Assembly (NCBI GenBank): GCA_030632865.1
Contig: DAOVTY010000186.1
Coordinates: forward strand, 1 to 6,481
Length of the DNA stretch: 6,481 nt
Source: Bacteroidota bacterium
GTDB lineage: Bacteria > Bacteroidota > Bacteroidia > Bacteroidales > Prolixibacteraceae
Direction: 5' to 3'
Of this stretch, positions 1 through 5,829 are shown one piece after another (position 1 is the first letter of the stretch; each line of letters starts with the position of its first letter). The notes under the pieces are model-generated. The model saw only the letters and a list, made by a program, of their open reading frames with translations. It did not search any database and had not been told where the DNA came from. The position numbers and the translations under genes were made by a program.

Positions 1-884
1 AAAATTTCAATAATACGACTCCGAATTGGTGTTGTGTACGCAATAATATCTTCGGCAAGTTGCTTTTTCAAGTCACCATATCGAATTTCGCATTTGTTGT
101 ACAAACCATCGAAATGTGCAACTGTGTTGGGTGTTGAAACAATATCCATTAAAGTAAATAGGTTTTGAATGGCTTCCGGCTTTTTCTGGTTCATTTCTGT
201 TGGACCGGAATCGGTAACTGCGCGCATAACTTTTTTACGAATAGATTTTGGCTCTTCGTACAAATTAATTGCGTTGCCCTCCGATTTTCCCATTTTCCCG
301 CTGCCGTCCAGTCCGGGTACTTTAATCATATCGCCGCCACCAAAAGTGTAAGGTTGCGGAATTGGAAATATCTCTTTTTTGTAAATTCGGTTAAATCGTT
401 TAGCAAATTTCCGTGCCATTTCCAGATATTGTTCCTGATCTTTTCCAACCAGTACAAAATCTGCTTTATGAATTAATATGTCGGCAGCCATTAAAACCGG
501 GTAAGTTAATAATCCAGCATTTACATTGTCGGGCTGCTGGCGTGCTTTGTCTTTAAACGAGGTTGTGCGCTCCAATTCTCCCAAATAAGCATTCATATTT
601 AAAAATGCATATAATTCCGAAATTTCAGGAACATCGCTTTGTATAAATATAGTAGCTTTCTCAGGATCTATTCCACAAGCCAGATATTCTGCTAGAACCT
701 GTCGAACGCCCGACTGTAGATTCTCAGGAGTTGGGTGAGTTGTCAACGAATGGATATCGGCAATAAAAAAGAAGCAGTTATAATCATTCTGCATTCTGAT
801 AAAATTTTGTACCGCTCCAAAATAATTCCCCAAATGTAAATATCCTGTTGGTCTAATTCCGCTTAAAACTGTTGGTCTGTTCAT
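1..884 (-). CDS. trpS: Tryptophanyl-tRNA synthetase, C-terminus cut by window edge
   Basis: The frame reads from ATG at 884-882 down to base 3 without a stop and gives 294 residues. It is a class I aminoacyl-tRNA synthetase that charges tRNA-Trp with tryptophan using ATP in the cytoplasm. The start MNRPTVLSGIRPTG leads into the HIGH-type motif PTGYLHLGN (12-20). The tryptophan-pocket block YPVLMAADIL (128-137) and VGKDQEQ (146-152) follow, then the KMSKS-type loop as KMGKS (197-201), with Gly where Ser is usual. Bacterial TrpRS proteins have about 325-340 residues, so roughly 30-45 residues lie off the left edge. The start is well placed because the family normally begins a few residues before the LSGIRPTG block. 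It is divergent from a tryptophan synthase gene, which fits a tryptophan-related locus. The identification rests on motif order over the whole visible length and is very secure. Confidence 0.97.
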   Translation of the reverse strand, partial: MNRPTVLSGIRPTGYLHLGNYFGAVQNFIRMQNDYNCFFFIADIHSLTTHPTPENLQSGVRQVLAEYLACGIDPEKATIFIQSDVPEISELYAFLNMNAYLGELERTTSFKDKARQQPDNVNAGLLTYPVLMAADILIHKADFVLVGKDQEQYLEMARKFAKRFNRIYKKEIFPIPQPYTFGGGDMIKVPGLDGSGKMGKSEGNAINLYEEPKSIRKKVMRAVTDSGPTEMNQKKPEAIQNLFTLMDIVSTPNTVAHFDGLYNKCEIRYGDLKKQLAEDIIAYTTPIRSRIIEI

Positions 885-904
885 ATCTAGCTTTCTGTTT
901 TTAA

Positions 905-1088
905 ATCGGTGCAAAAATAGATATTCAAATTACAATTAAAAAGGTTATTGAAAAAAGAGCAAAAGAAAATAATATTGAGGTTGAATTTTAATTCATTATT
1001 ATTATTTTATTATACAATGCTAATGAAAATTCACTTCCAATTCTCAACTTTTTTATTTTGAATAATTTGGCTGAGAATAAAATATAGT
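905..1088 (+). other. Start-less in-frame open segments, possible gene remnant
   Basis: Two consecutive open stretches lie in one plus-strand frame (905-991 and 992-1088), each closed by a stop (TAA 989-991, TAG 1086-1088). The same frame continues into the short frame at 1118-1207. The first stretch ends with the protein-like tail KKVIEKRAKENNIEVEF. The second contains NENSLPILNFFILNNLAENK and, at 1032-1034 and 1059-1061, sense codons rather than any good ATG start. It may be decayed coding sequence, or simply AT-rich DNA with few stops in this frame. I recognise no family. Nothing else is visible here apart from the promoter candidates listed separately. Confidence 0.25.
912..919 (-). promoter_or_regulatory. 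Possible -7 box of the trpS promoter
   Basis: On the minus strand this reads TATTTTTG, a full match to the Bacteroidota -7 consensus TAnnTTTG. It lies 27 bases before the trpS start codon, which leaves a short leader. I find no TTG-type -33 element at the usual 17-23 base spacing, and the region is AT-rich, so a chance match is quite possible. Confidence 0.35.
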
Positions 1089-1096
1089 TAGCTTTA
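1066..1096 (+). promoter_or_regulatory. Candidate promoter for the trpB2 leader transcript
   Basis: TTTG at 1066-1069 is followed after 19 bases by TAGCTTTA at 1089-1096. The second box matches the Bacteroidota -7 consensus TAnnTTTG at all but its last base, and the spacing is within the known range of 17-23. Transcription would start near 1103, about 15 bases before the short frame at 1118 and about 185 bases before trpB2. That gives a leader long enough for the hairpin at 1214-1255. The evidence is pattern match only. Confidence 0.45.
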
Positions 1097-1117
1097 CGTA
1101 CTGAAATTAAGAGAGAT

Positions 1118-1207
1118 ATGTACAAAATGCCTTTATATGGAAAAGAGTGGCACTGGCGCAATGTGAAGATGGAAGCGCGAGAACAAAATATTAATTTACG
1201 GATTTGA
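1118..1207 (+). CDS. Putative Trp-codon leader peptide upstream of trpB2
   Basis: This is a 29-codon frame from ATG 1118-1120 to TGA 1205-1207, encoding MYKMPLYG, then KEWHWRN, then a charged tail ending NINLRI. The two Trp codons (1148-1150 and 1154-1156) are separated by one His codon. The frame lies between a candidate promoter and a strong intrinsic terminator that precedes a tryptophan synthase gene. By analogy with ribosome-mediated attenuation, ribosome stalling on uncharged tRNA-Trp at WHW could favour read-through into trpB2; that role is inference. Against it, the open frame extends upstream without a start as far as the TAG at 1086-1088, and its tail looks like ordinary protein, so it may be the last piece of a decayed gene. 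No classical antiterminator is obvious. Confidence 0.4.
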   Translation: MYKMPLYGKEWHWRNVKMEAREQNINLRI

Positions 1208-1213
1208 GTCCGG

Positions 1214-1255
1214 AAAAAGGGATTTGTTGCGTTTATGCGGCAAATCCCTTTTTTT
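1214..1255 (+). terminator. Strong intrinsic terminator or attenuator before trpB2
   Basis: The left arm 1214-1230 pairs with 1237-1253 to form a stem of up to 17 bp around the six-base loop GTTTAT. Two pairs near the loop are G-T wobbles, and the core is GGGATTTG / CAAATCCC. A run of seven T (1249-1255) forms the end of the right arm and the tail. It lies 7 bases after the short Trp-codon frame and 31 bases before the trpB2 ATG, so any transcript starting near 1103 must pass it to express trpB2. It could be an attenuator, or the terminator of a lost upstream gene with trpB2 started from the 31-base gap or by read-through. Confidence 0.85.
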
Positions 1256-1286
1256 ATTTAAAACAGTAATTAAAAATTATAAAATT

Positions 1287-2663
1287 ATGACACGACAGAA
1301 AAAGATTTTTTTAGAAGAGTCGGAAATGCCGAAGCAGTGGTACAATCTTGCACCTGATCTTCCAACCCCAATGAATCCACCGTTAGGACCAGGTGGAGTG
1401 ATTGTAACACCGGAAATGTTAGCACCGGTTTTCCCGATGAATTTGATTGAGCAGGAAGTTAGTCAGGAGCGTTGGATTGATATCCCCGAGCCAATTCGCG
1501 AGATGCTCGTTCAATGGAGACCAAGTCCGCTAATTCGTGCATACGAGTTGGAAGAAGCACTAGGAACTCCTGCAAAAATCTATTACAAAAACGAAGGTGT
1601 TTCGCCTGCCGGAAGTCATAAACCAAATACTGCTGTTGCCCAAGCGTGGTACAACAAAGAGTTCGGAATTAAAAAACTAACTACCGAAACTGGTGCCGGT
1701 CAGTGGGGTTCTGCCCTTTCGTATGCATGTGCACAAGTTGGTGGAATTGAATGCAAAGTTTATATGGTGCGTGTAAGTTTCGACCAGAAACCTTTTCGTA
1801 AAATGATGATGGAAACATGGGGAGGACAATGTGTTGCAAGTCCGAGTACAGAAACTCAGGCTGGTCGTGATATTCTTGCTCAATTCCCAGATACTCCAGG
1901 AAGCTTGGGAATCGCAATTTCGGAAGCTGTTGAAGCTGCTGTTTCCGATCCAACTGGAGAAACACGTTATTCTCTGGGTTCGGTGCTAAACCATGTAATG
2001 TTGCATCAAACTGTTATTGGGCAGGAAGCTAAAAAGCAGTTGAAAAAAGTTGGTATTGATAAACCCGATATTGTGATTGGATGTTGTGGTGGAGGAAGTA
2101 ATTTTGCCGGTATTTCGTTCCCGTTTATGTATGATAAAATTAATGGTGCTGACATACAAATTATTGGTGTTGAACCAACAAGTTGTCCAACATTAACAAA
2201 AGCTCCGTTTGTTTACGACCATGGTGATGTGGCAAAAATGACCCCACTTTTGGCGATGAATAGTTTGGGTCATAATTTTGTTCCAGCTCCAATTCATGCT
2301 GGTGGTTTGCGATATCATGGAATGGCTCCACTTGTAAGTGCCGCCCTTCGCGATGGTTTAATGGAAGCTACGTCTGTTCATCAAAGCGAGTGTTTCGAGG
2401 CAGGTTTATTGTTTGCTAAAACAGAAGGAATTATTCCGGCCCCTGAAACTACACACGCAATTGCTCAAACAATACGCGAAGCTAAAAAAGCAAAAGAAGA
2501 GGGTAAAGAGAAAGTTATTCTTTTCAATTTTAGCGGACATGGTTTGATGGATCTTGTGGGTTATAACAAGTATATAAATGGCGAATTGAAAGATTACGCT
2601 TATCCGGAATCGGAAATTGCAGAGAATCTTAGAAAAATTGAAGGCTATCCAATGCCGAAATAA
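1287..2663 (+). CDS. trpB: Tryptophan synthase beta chain, TrpB2-like (458 aa)
   Basis: This PLP enzyme makes tryptophan from indole and serine in the cytoplasm. The PLP lysine is K112 in GSHKPNTA (109-116). The catalytic glutamate is E134 in the TTETGAGQWG block (132-141), and the phosphate-binding glycine loop is GCCGGGSNF (265-273). EGIIPAPETTHA (380-391) and SGHG (417-420) are the expected C-terminal blocks. The long N-terminus with PKQWYN (15-20) and the WIDIPE block (63-68), plus a length well above the roughly 400 residues of TrpB1, mark the TrpB2 subfamily (TrpB-like, TIGR01415 type). TrpB2 enzymes often act without a tight TrpA partner, and no trpA is adjacent. ATG 1287 is preceded by an A-rich leader; a TTG at 1224 is in frame but lies inside the terminator stem, and M14 is a less likely start. 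Control may involve the upstream attenuator-like leader. Confidence 0.96.
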   Translation: MTRQKKIFLEESEMPKQWYNLAPDLPTPMNPPLGPGGVIVTPEMLAPVFPMNLIEQEVSQERWIDIPEPIREMLVQWRPSPLIRAYELEEALGTPAKIYYKNEGVSPAGSHKPNTAVAQAWYNKEFGIKKLTTETGAGQWGSALSYACAQVGGIECKVYMVRVSFDQKPFRKMMMETWGGQCVASPSTETQAGRDILAQFPDTPGSLGIAISEAVEAAVSDPTGETRYSLGSVLNHVMLHQTVIGQEAKKQLKKVGIDKPDIVIGCCGGGSNFAGISFPFMYDKINGADIQIIGVEPTSCPTLTKAPFVYDHGDVAKMTPLLAMNSLGHNFVPAPIHAGGLRYHGMAPLVSAALRDGLMEATSVHQSECFEAGLLFAKTEGIIPAPETTHAIAQTIREAKKAKEEGKEKVILFNFSGHGLMDLVGYNKYINGELKDYAYPESEIAENLRKIEGYPMPK

Positions 2664-2683
2664 GGAATAAATAGTTTTTTTAT

Positions 2684-2720
2684 AATCGCCGGAATAATTT
2701 TGTTTCGGCGATTCTTCTTC
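2684..2720 (+). terminator. Intrinsic terminator of trpB2
   Basis: AATCGCCG at 2684-2691 pairs perfectly with CGGCGATT at 2706-2713 around a 14-base loop, followed by the pyrimidine-rich tract CTTCTTCTTCTTG rather than a pure T run. It starts 21 bases after the trpB2 stop and separates this gene from the convergent lplA-side transcript. Confidence 0.75.
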
Positions 2721-2758
2721 TTCTTGTTAATGCTTAATACCTTGAGGCTTGCCCTGAG

Positions 2759-2784
2759 AATTATTTACTAAATAATTATTTTTT
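2759..2784 (+). repeat. AT-only inverted repeat followed by a T run
   Basis: AATTATTT (2759-2766) and AAATAATT (2770-2777) form a perfect 8-bp inverted repeat with loop ACT. A run of six T (2779-2784) follows on the plus strand. It could be a weak back-up terminator for trpB2. It overlaps the stop codon of the small minus-strand frame, and having only A-T pairs it may be chance. Confidence 0.3.
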
Positions 2785-2931
2785 ATTAGAGAATGGTATA
2801 AATGTAGGTTCGAGTTTAATGCCAATAATGCTACCAACAAACACCAAAATAAATCCCAACAATCCAAAAATAATAGAGGCTTTTGCCATTTTCTGATTTT
2901 CGTTATGTTCCTTACTTTCATTCACATACAT
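2776..2931 (-). CDS. Small membrane protein downstream of lplA, 5' end uncertain
   Basis: From ATG 2931-2929 to TAA 2778-2776 the frame encodes 51 residues: a hydrophilic start (MYVNESKEHNENQKMAK), one strong membrane segment (KASIIFGLLGFILVFVGSI) and a short tail. The open frame continues 20 codons further upstream to a TAG at 2994-2992. That extension encodes a second convincing hydrophobic stretch, IVIGSGIGGGLLAIYSLY, typical of a first membrane helix, but has no ATG or GTG. The only alternative start is TTG at 2940-2938. A natural two-helix protein of about 72 residues therefore seems to have lost its start, uses an unusual start, or contains a sequencing error. It lies 30 bp behind the lplA stop on the same strand, so it could be cotranscribed. 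I recognise no family. Confidence 0.5.
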   Translation of the reverse strand: MYVNESKEHNENQKMAKASIIFGLLGFILVFVGSIIGIKLEPTFIPFSNKK

Positions 2932-3021
2932 TTTATACAAACTATAAATTGCAAGTAACCCTCCTCCAATTCCAGAACCTATAACTATTTGCTAAAATGT
3001 ATCCGTAATTTTATAATTAAT

Positions 3022-3981
3022 TTAAAAGAAACAAAATACTAATTCTTCAGAAACCCTCAACTCAACTGTCTTTAAAATTTCTTGAATATCTTCAAAGAGA
3101 TGTCTTTTATTTTGAAGTTGAGTATTTAATTTGGTTATTTTTTTTTCAGAAAAATAATCACCAGAAATTACAGCATCTTCAATAATTCCTTTTTTCACCT
3201 TCAACTCAACCGAAATTGTTTTACCCTCAATTTCAACCTCATTCTTAAAAGAATATTTTGGAGAATATCCAAAGTTCCACTCCCAGTTTTTAAATTTTTC
3301 GAGTACTAAAGTTTTAATTTTTTCATTGTCATTTTCATTCAACTCATAAAAAGTATTGCCTTCCTTTTTTAGTTGAACATCGATTAAAAATTGAATGAAT
3401 TCTGAAATATCAAGTTTCGATTTCAAAAAGGATGAAATATTAGCAACTTCACTTCTATTAGACTGCACTGCTTTACTTATATATTTTTCAGGAATTACTT
3501 TAATTGCTTCTCCTAAATTTTTCAAATCAGAATTATAAAGCAGTGTTCCGTGATGCAATACTCTGTTTTTAAAAATGTGCTCGGCATTCCCCGAAATTTT
3601 TTTTCCGTTAATCAACAAATCATTTCTTCCTGAAGTAGTTGCTTTAACTCCCAATTTTGCCAATGCTTCTCTAACGGGTTTGGTAAATTGTTTAAACGAA
3701 ATTTCAGCCGGGCTTTTAACCTTTTTAATAAACGAGAAATTTACATTACCTGCATCATGAAAAACAGTACCACCGCCCGAAATTCTACGTGCAACAGTAA
3801 TATTGTTTTCGCGTACAAAAGAGTAATTTATTTCGCCCAGCACATTCTGATGCTTGCCAACAACAACTGTATTTTCGCTTTGCCAAAGCATAAAAATATC
3901 ATCATCAAAGTTTTTCAGAAGATACTCCTCGGCAGCAAGACAAAAATATGGATTGGTATTATTAAGGTAGATGCAAAGCAT
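3022..3981 (-). CDS. lplA: Lipoate-protein ligase A (319 aa)
   Basis: The protein activates free lipoate with ATP and attaches it to lysines of E2 subunits of 2-oxoacid dehydrogenases and of glycine cleavage protein H, in the cytoplasm. The catalytic domain shows the lipoate-binding block RRISGGGTVFHD (65-76). It also has GRNDLLINGKKISGNAEH (118-135), in which K128 before ISG matches the essential lysine of E. coli LplA, and HHGTLL (143-148). The C-terminal accessory domain starts with WEWNFGYSP (233-241), so this is a full-length, two-domain ligase and not a LipB or a split form. ATG 3981 gives the family's usual N-terminus with the AAEEYLL helix. Upstream it is divergent from a lipoprotein gene; downstream a small membrane-protein frame follows. 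No lipoate synthesis gene is in view, so scavenging is the role supported here. Confidence 0.95.
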   Translation of the reverse strand: MLCIYLNNTNPYFCLAAEEYLLKNFDDDIFMLWQSENTVVVGKHQNVLGEINYSFVRENNITVARRISGGGTVFHDAGNVNFSFIKKVKSPAEISFKQFTKPVREALAKLGVKATTSGRNDLLINGKKISGNAEHIFKNRVLHHGTLLYNSDLKNLGEAIKVIPEKYISKAVQSNRSEVANISSFLKSKLDISEFIQFLIDVQLKKEGNTFYELNENDNEKIKTLVLEKFKNWEWNFGYSPKYSFKNEVEIEGKTISVELKVKKGIIEDAVISGDYFSEKKITKLNTQLQNKRHLFEDIQEILKTVELRVSEELVFCFF

Positions 3982-4030
3982 ATTAACTATAACTCAATTT
4001 ATATTTAGCGATTTACAAAATGTAATTTAT

Positions 4031-4056
4031 AAAATGCAATATTTTTGCTGCATTTT
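4031..4056. repeat. Inverted repeat between divergent genes
   Basis: AAAATGCA (4031-4038) and TGCATTTT (4049-4056) are perfect inverted arms around a ten-base spacer. It lies between the lplA start and the promoter of the lipoprotein gene, about 20 bases before that promoter's upstream box. It could be an operator for either gene, or chance in AT-rich DNA. Confidence 0.35.
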
Positions 4057-4076
4057 GCTAAACACTTAAACTCAAT

Positions 4077-4105
4077 TTTGTTTTAAATTTGAATTATTAA
4101 CTTTG
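4077..4105 (+). promoter_or_regulatory. Promoter of the lipoprotein gene (Bacteroidota type)
   Basis: TTTG at 4077-4080 is separated by 17 bases from TAACTTTG at 4098-4105, which matches the Bacteroidota -7 consensus TAnnTTTG at every defined base. Transcription would start near 4112, about 19 bases before the ATG at 4131. The leader is A-rich without a Shine-Dalgarno motif, as is normal in this phylum. Confidence 0.65.
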
Positions 4106-4130
4106 GAAAAGAACTAAACTATGTACTAAA

Positions 4131-5735
4131 ATGAAACGAATTTATCTTTTTATATTAATTATTCCTTTAATTTTTTCCTGTTCAACTCAACCTCAATTTC
4201 AGCAAAAAACAATCGACCAAGCCATTGAAAATGGGAAACAAGCCAACGAAGGTTATGTGCGCAGTCTTAATTTTACAAAAGGTTGGCTTACAAAAACAGA
4301 CAGTGCCACAGGATTAATTCCAACTAACCTGCATAAAAGTATCGATGTTTGGGAACCTCACAATTCGGCAGCCGATAATTATGCATTTATGGTGTTAACA
4401 GCTTATTTGTTAGATAAAGATTTATACAATGGTAAAATGTTGGAGATGTTGAACACTGAAAAAGAACTTACGTCTCGAGTAAAATCATTACCCGATATTT
4501 ATTCCTTTTCAAAACAGGATTTTCTTTCTGATGAACTGCAAATTGACAAAGTAATTTTTGGCGCTTCGGAATATATAAAAGATGGTCTGATTCCTTTAGC
4601 TGAATATATTGGGCCTTCACCATGGAATGACCGGATGATGGAAATGCTCGACGATTTATCGGAATATATGAATGATCCTGCTGAGTTGGTATCTCTTTTT
4701 GAAAACAGGCATGCAAGAGTTGAAGAAGTAAATGGCGAAATGCTGCAAACTCTTTCGCGTGTTTACTGGATGACAGGTGATAAAAAATATTTGGACTGGG
4801 CTATAAAAATTGGTGATTATTATTTGCTGGGCAAACGCGATCTTACACAAATAGATTATCTGCGTATTCGTGATCATGGCTGTGAAATTATTGGTGGATT
4901 AAGCGAATTGTATGTGACACTTCATTTTGCCAATCCTGAAAAAAAGGAACTTTACAAAGAATCATTTTACAAACTTTTAGATCGTATTTTAGAAATTGGA
5001 AGAAATGAGGATGGAATATTTTATAATGCAGTGAATCCCAAAACCGGTGAAATTATAGATAAAAAAATTGTAGATAACTGGGGTTATGTTTTCGACGCAT
5101 ATTACTCGGTTTGGTTGGTAGATAAAAAAGAAGAATACCGCGATGCTGTATTAAATGGTTTTACTAAGTTATACGAGAATTATAGAAATTATGCCTGGGA
5201 AGGAACTAGTCACGATGGCTATGCCGATGCTTTAGAAAGTGGTATTAACCTTTATAATCGGGAGCCTGTGCTTGTGTTAAAAAGTTGGATTGACAGTGAA
5301 ATGAAAGTGATGTTTGATATGCAGCAGGACGATGGAATTATTGGTGGCTGGCACGGGGATGGAAATTTTGCTCGTACTGCAATTATGTATAGTCTTTGGA
5401 AAACACAGGGAGCACATATTTATCCCTGGCGAAATGATGTTATTATTGGGGCAGAAAAAGATGGCGACGAAACATATTTTGTAATTACTTCAGAAAATGA
5501 CTGGAGCGGGAAATTGGTTTTTGATGCTCAACGTCACAAAACCATTTTAAATCTTCCTATTGATTATCCAAGAATTAATCAGTTTCCTGAGTGGTTTACT
5601 GCAAAACCGGGAGAGAATTATTCTATAGTCTCTTCTAAAAAAGAAATTTCGGGAGAGTACTCTGGCAAAGATTTATTGTCAGGAATTTCAATAGAATTGA
5701 AAAGTGGAGAAAAATTGGTTATTGCCGTTCAATAA
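4131..5735 (+). CDS. Lipoprotein of unrecognised family, possible carbohydrate-active enzyme (534 aa)
   Basis: Residues 1-16 are a lipoprotein signal peptide (MKR, hydrophobic core, lipobox IFSC) with the lipid-carrying cysteine at C17. The sequence after it (STQPQ) lacks the acidic surface-export signal of Bacteroidota, so a periplasm-facing anchor is the better guess. The mature part is rich in Trp, Tyr and Asp/Glu with amphipathic helical stretches to about residue 430, then a probable beta-rich tail (435-534). Conserved-looking blocks are WEPHNSAADNY (74-84), RDHGCEIIGG (247-256), EDGIFYN (293-299), SHDGYADALES (360-370) and DDGIIGGWHGDGNFARTA (400-417). Repeated helical hairpins with acidic and aromatic motifs recall (alpha/alpha)-barrel glycoside hydrolases and polysaccharide lyases, but I cannot name a family and see no proven catalytic residue. 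No SusC/SusD pair is in the window. ATG 4131 is supported by the signal peptide and promoter spacing. It has its own terminator and is probably monocistronic. Confidence 0.85.
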   Translation: MKRIYLFILIIPLIFSCSTQPQFQQKTIDQAIENGKQANEGYVRSLNFTKGWLTKTDSATGLIPTNLHKSIDVWEPHNSAADNYAFMVLTAYLLDKDLYNGKMLEMLNTEKELTSRVKSLPDIYSFSKQDFLSDELQIDKVIFGASEYIKDGLIPLAEYIGPSPWNDRMMEMLDDLSEYMNDPAELVSLFENRHARVEEVNGEMLQTLSRVYWMTGDKKYLDWAIKIGDYYLLGKRDLTQIDYLRIRDHGCEIIGGLSELYVTLHFANPEKKELYKESFYKLLDRILEIGRNEDGIFYNAVNPKTGEIIDKKIVDNWGYVFDAYYSVWLVDKKEEYRDAVLNGFTKLYENYRNYAWEGTSHDGYADALESGINLYNREPVLVLKSWIDSEMKVMFDMQQDDGIIGGWHGDGNFARTAIMYSLWKTQGAHIYPWRNDVIIGAEKDGDETYFVITSENDWSGKLVFDAQRHKTILNLPIDYPRINQFPEWFTAKPGENYSIVSSKKEISGEYSGKDLLSGISIELKSGEKLVIAVQ

Positions 5736-5739
5736 CTAG

Positions 5740-5779
5740 AAAAGGATGGTACCGCTTCGAGCAATGCCATCCTTTTTTT
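5740..5779 (+). terminator. Strong terminator shared by two convergent genes
   Basis: AAAAGGATGG (5740-5749) pairs with CCATCCTTTT (5767-5776), with an inner GCT/AGC mini-stem at 5754-5762, and seven T run from 5773 to 5779. It begins 4 bases after the lipoprotein stop. Read on the minus strand the same hairpin ends in four T, so it may also stop transcripts of the phosphatase gene, which ends 50 bases away at 5830. Confidence 0.88.
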
Positions 5780-5829
5780 AACTGAAATCCTTATATTCCA
5801 AACCGAAAACCTAACTGAATTGAGTATTT

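Noticed and set aside
165..476. Plus-strand reading frames inside the trpS region
   Set aside because: They are shadows of the opposite-strand trpS gene, which is identified by family motifs along its length.
1156..1232. Pairing of 1156-1163 with 1225-1232 as antiterminator of the trpB2 leader
   Set aside because: The upstream partner follows the second Trp codon directly, so a stalled ribosome would cover it and favour the terminator, opposite to the expected logic; three of eight pairs are G-T.
1224..1286. N-terminal extension of TrpB2 from a TTG at 1224
   Set aside because: The extension would be encoded by the terminator hairpin and poly-T tract, has no family resemblance, and the ATG at 1287 gives a normal TrpB2 N-terminus.
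2730..2760. Imperfect inverted repeat around CTTGAGGC and GCCCTGAG
   Set aside because: Several mismatches and a tiny loop; no terminator tail or functional context.
2727..2921. 64-codon minus-strand frame overlapping the small membrane-protein frame
   Set aside because: The other frame (2776-2991) has the clean membrane-protein composition; this one is its shifted shadow with a random-looking Trp/Cys/Leu mix.
3575..4008. Plus-strand frames opposite lplA
   Set aside because: They lie antisense to a complete and well-identified lipoate ligase gene and show no family features.
4016..4024. TACATTTTG on the minus strand as an lplA promoter -7 box
   Set aside because: It needs either a one-base mismatch or an extra spacer base relative to TAnnTTTG, and there is no TTG element at proper distance; too weak to list.
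4468..4877. Minus-strand frames opposite the lipoprotein gene
   Set aside because: They are antisense shadows with cysteine- and histidine-rich random composition and no promoter or motif support.
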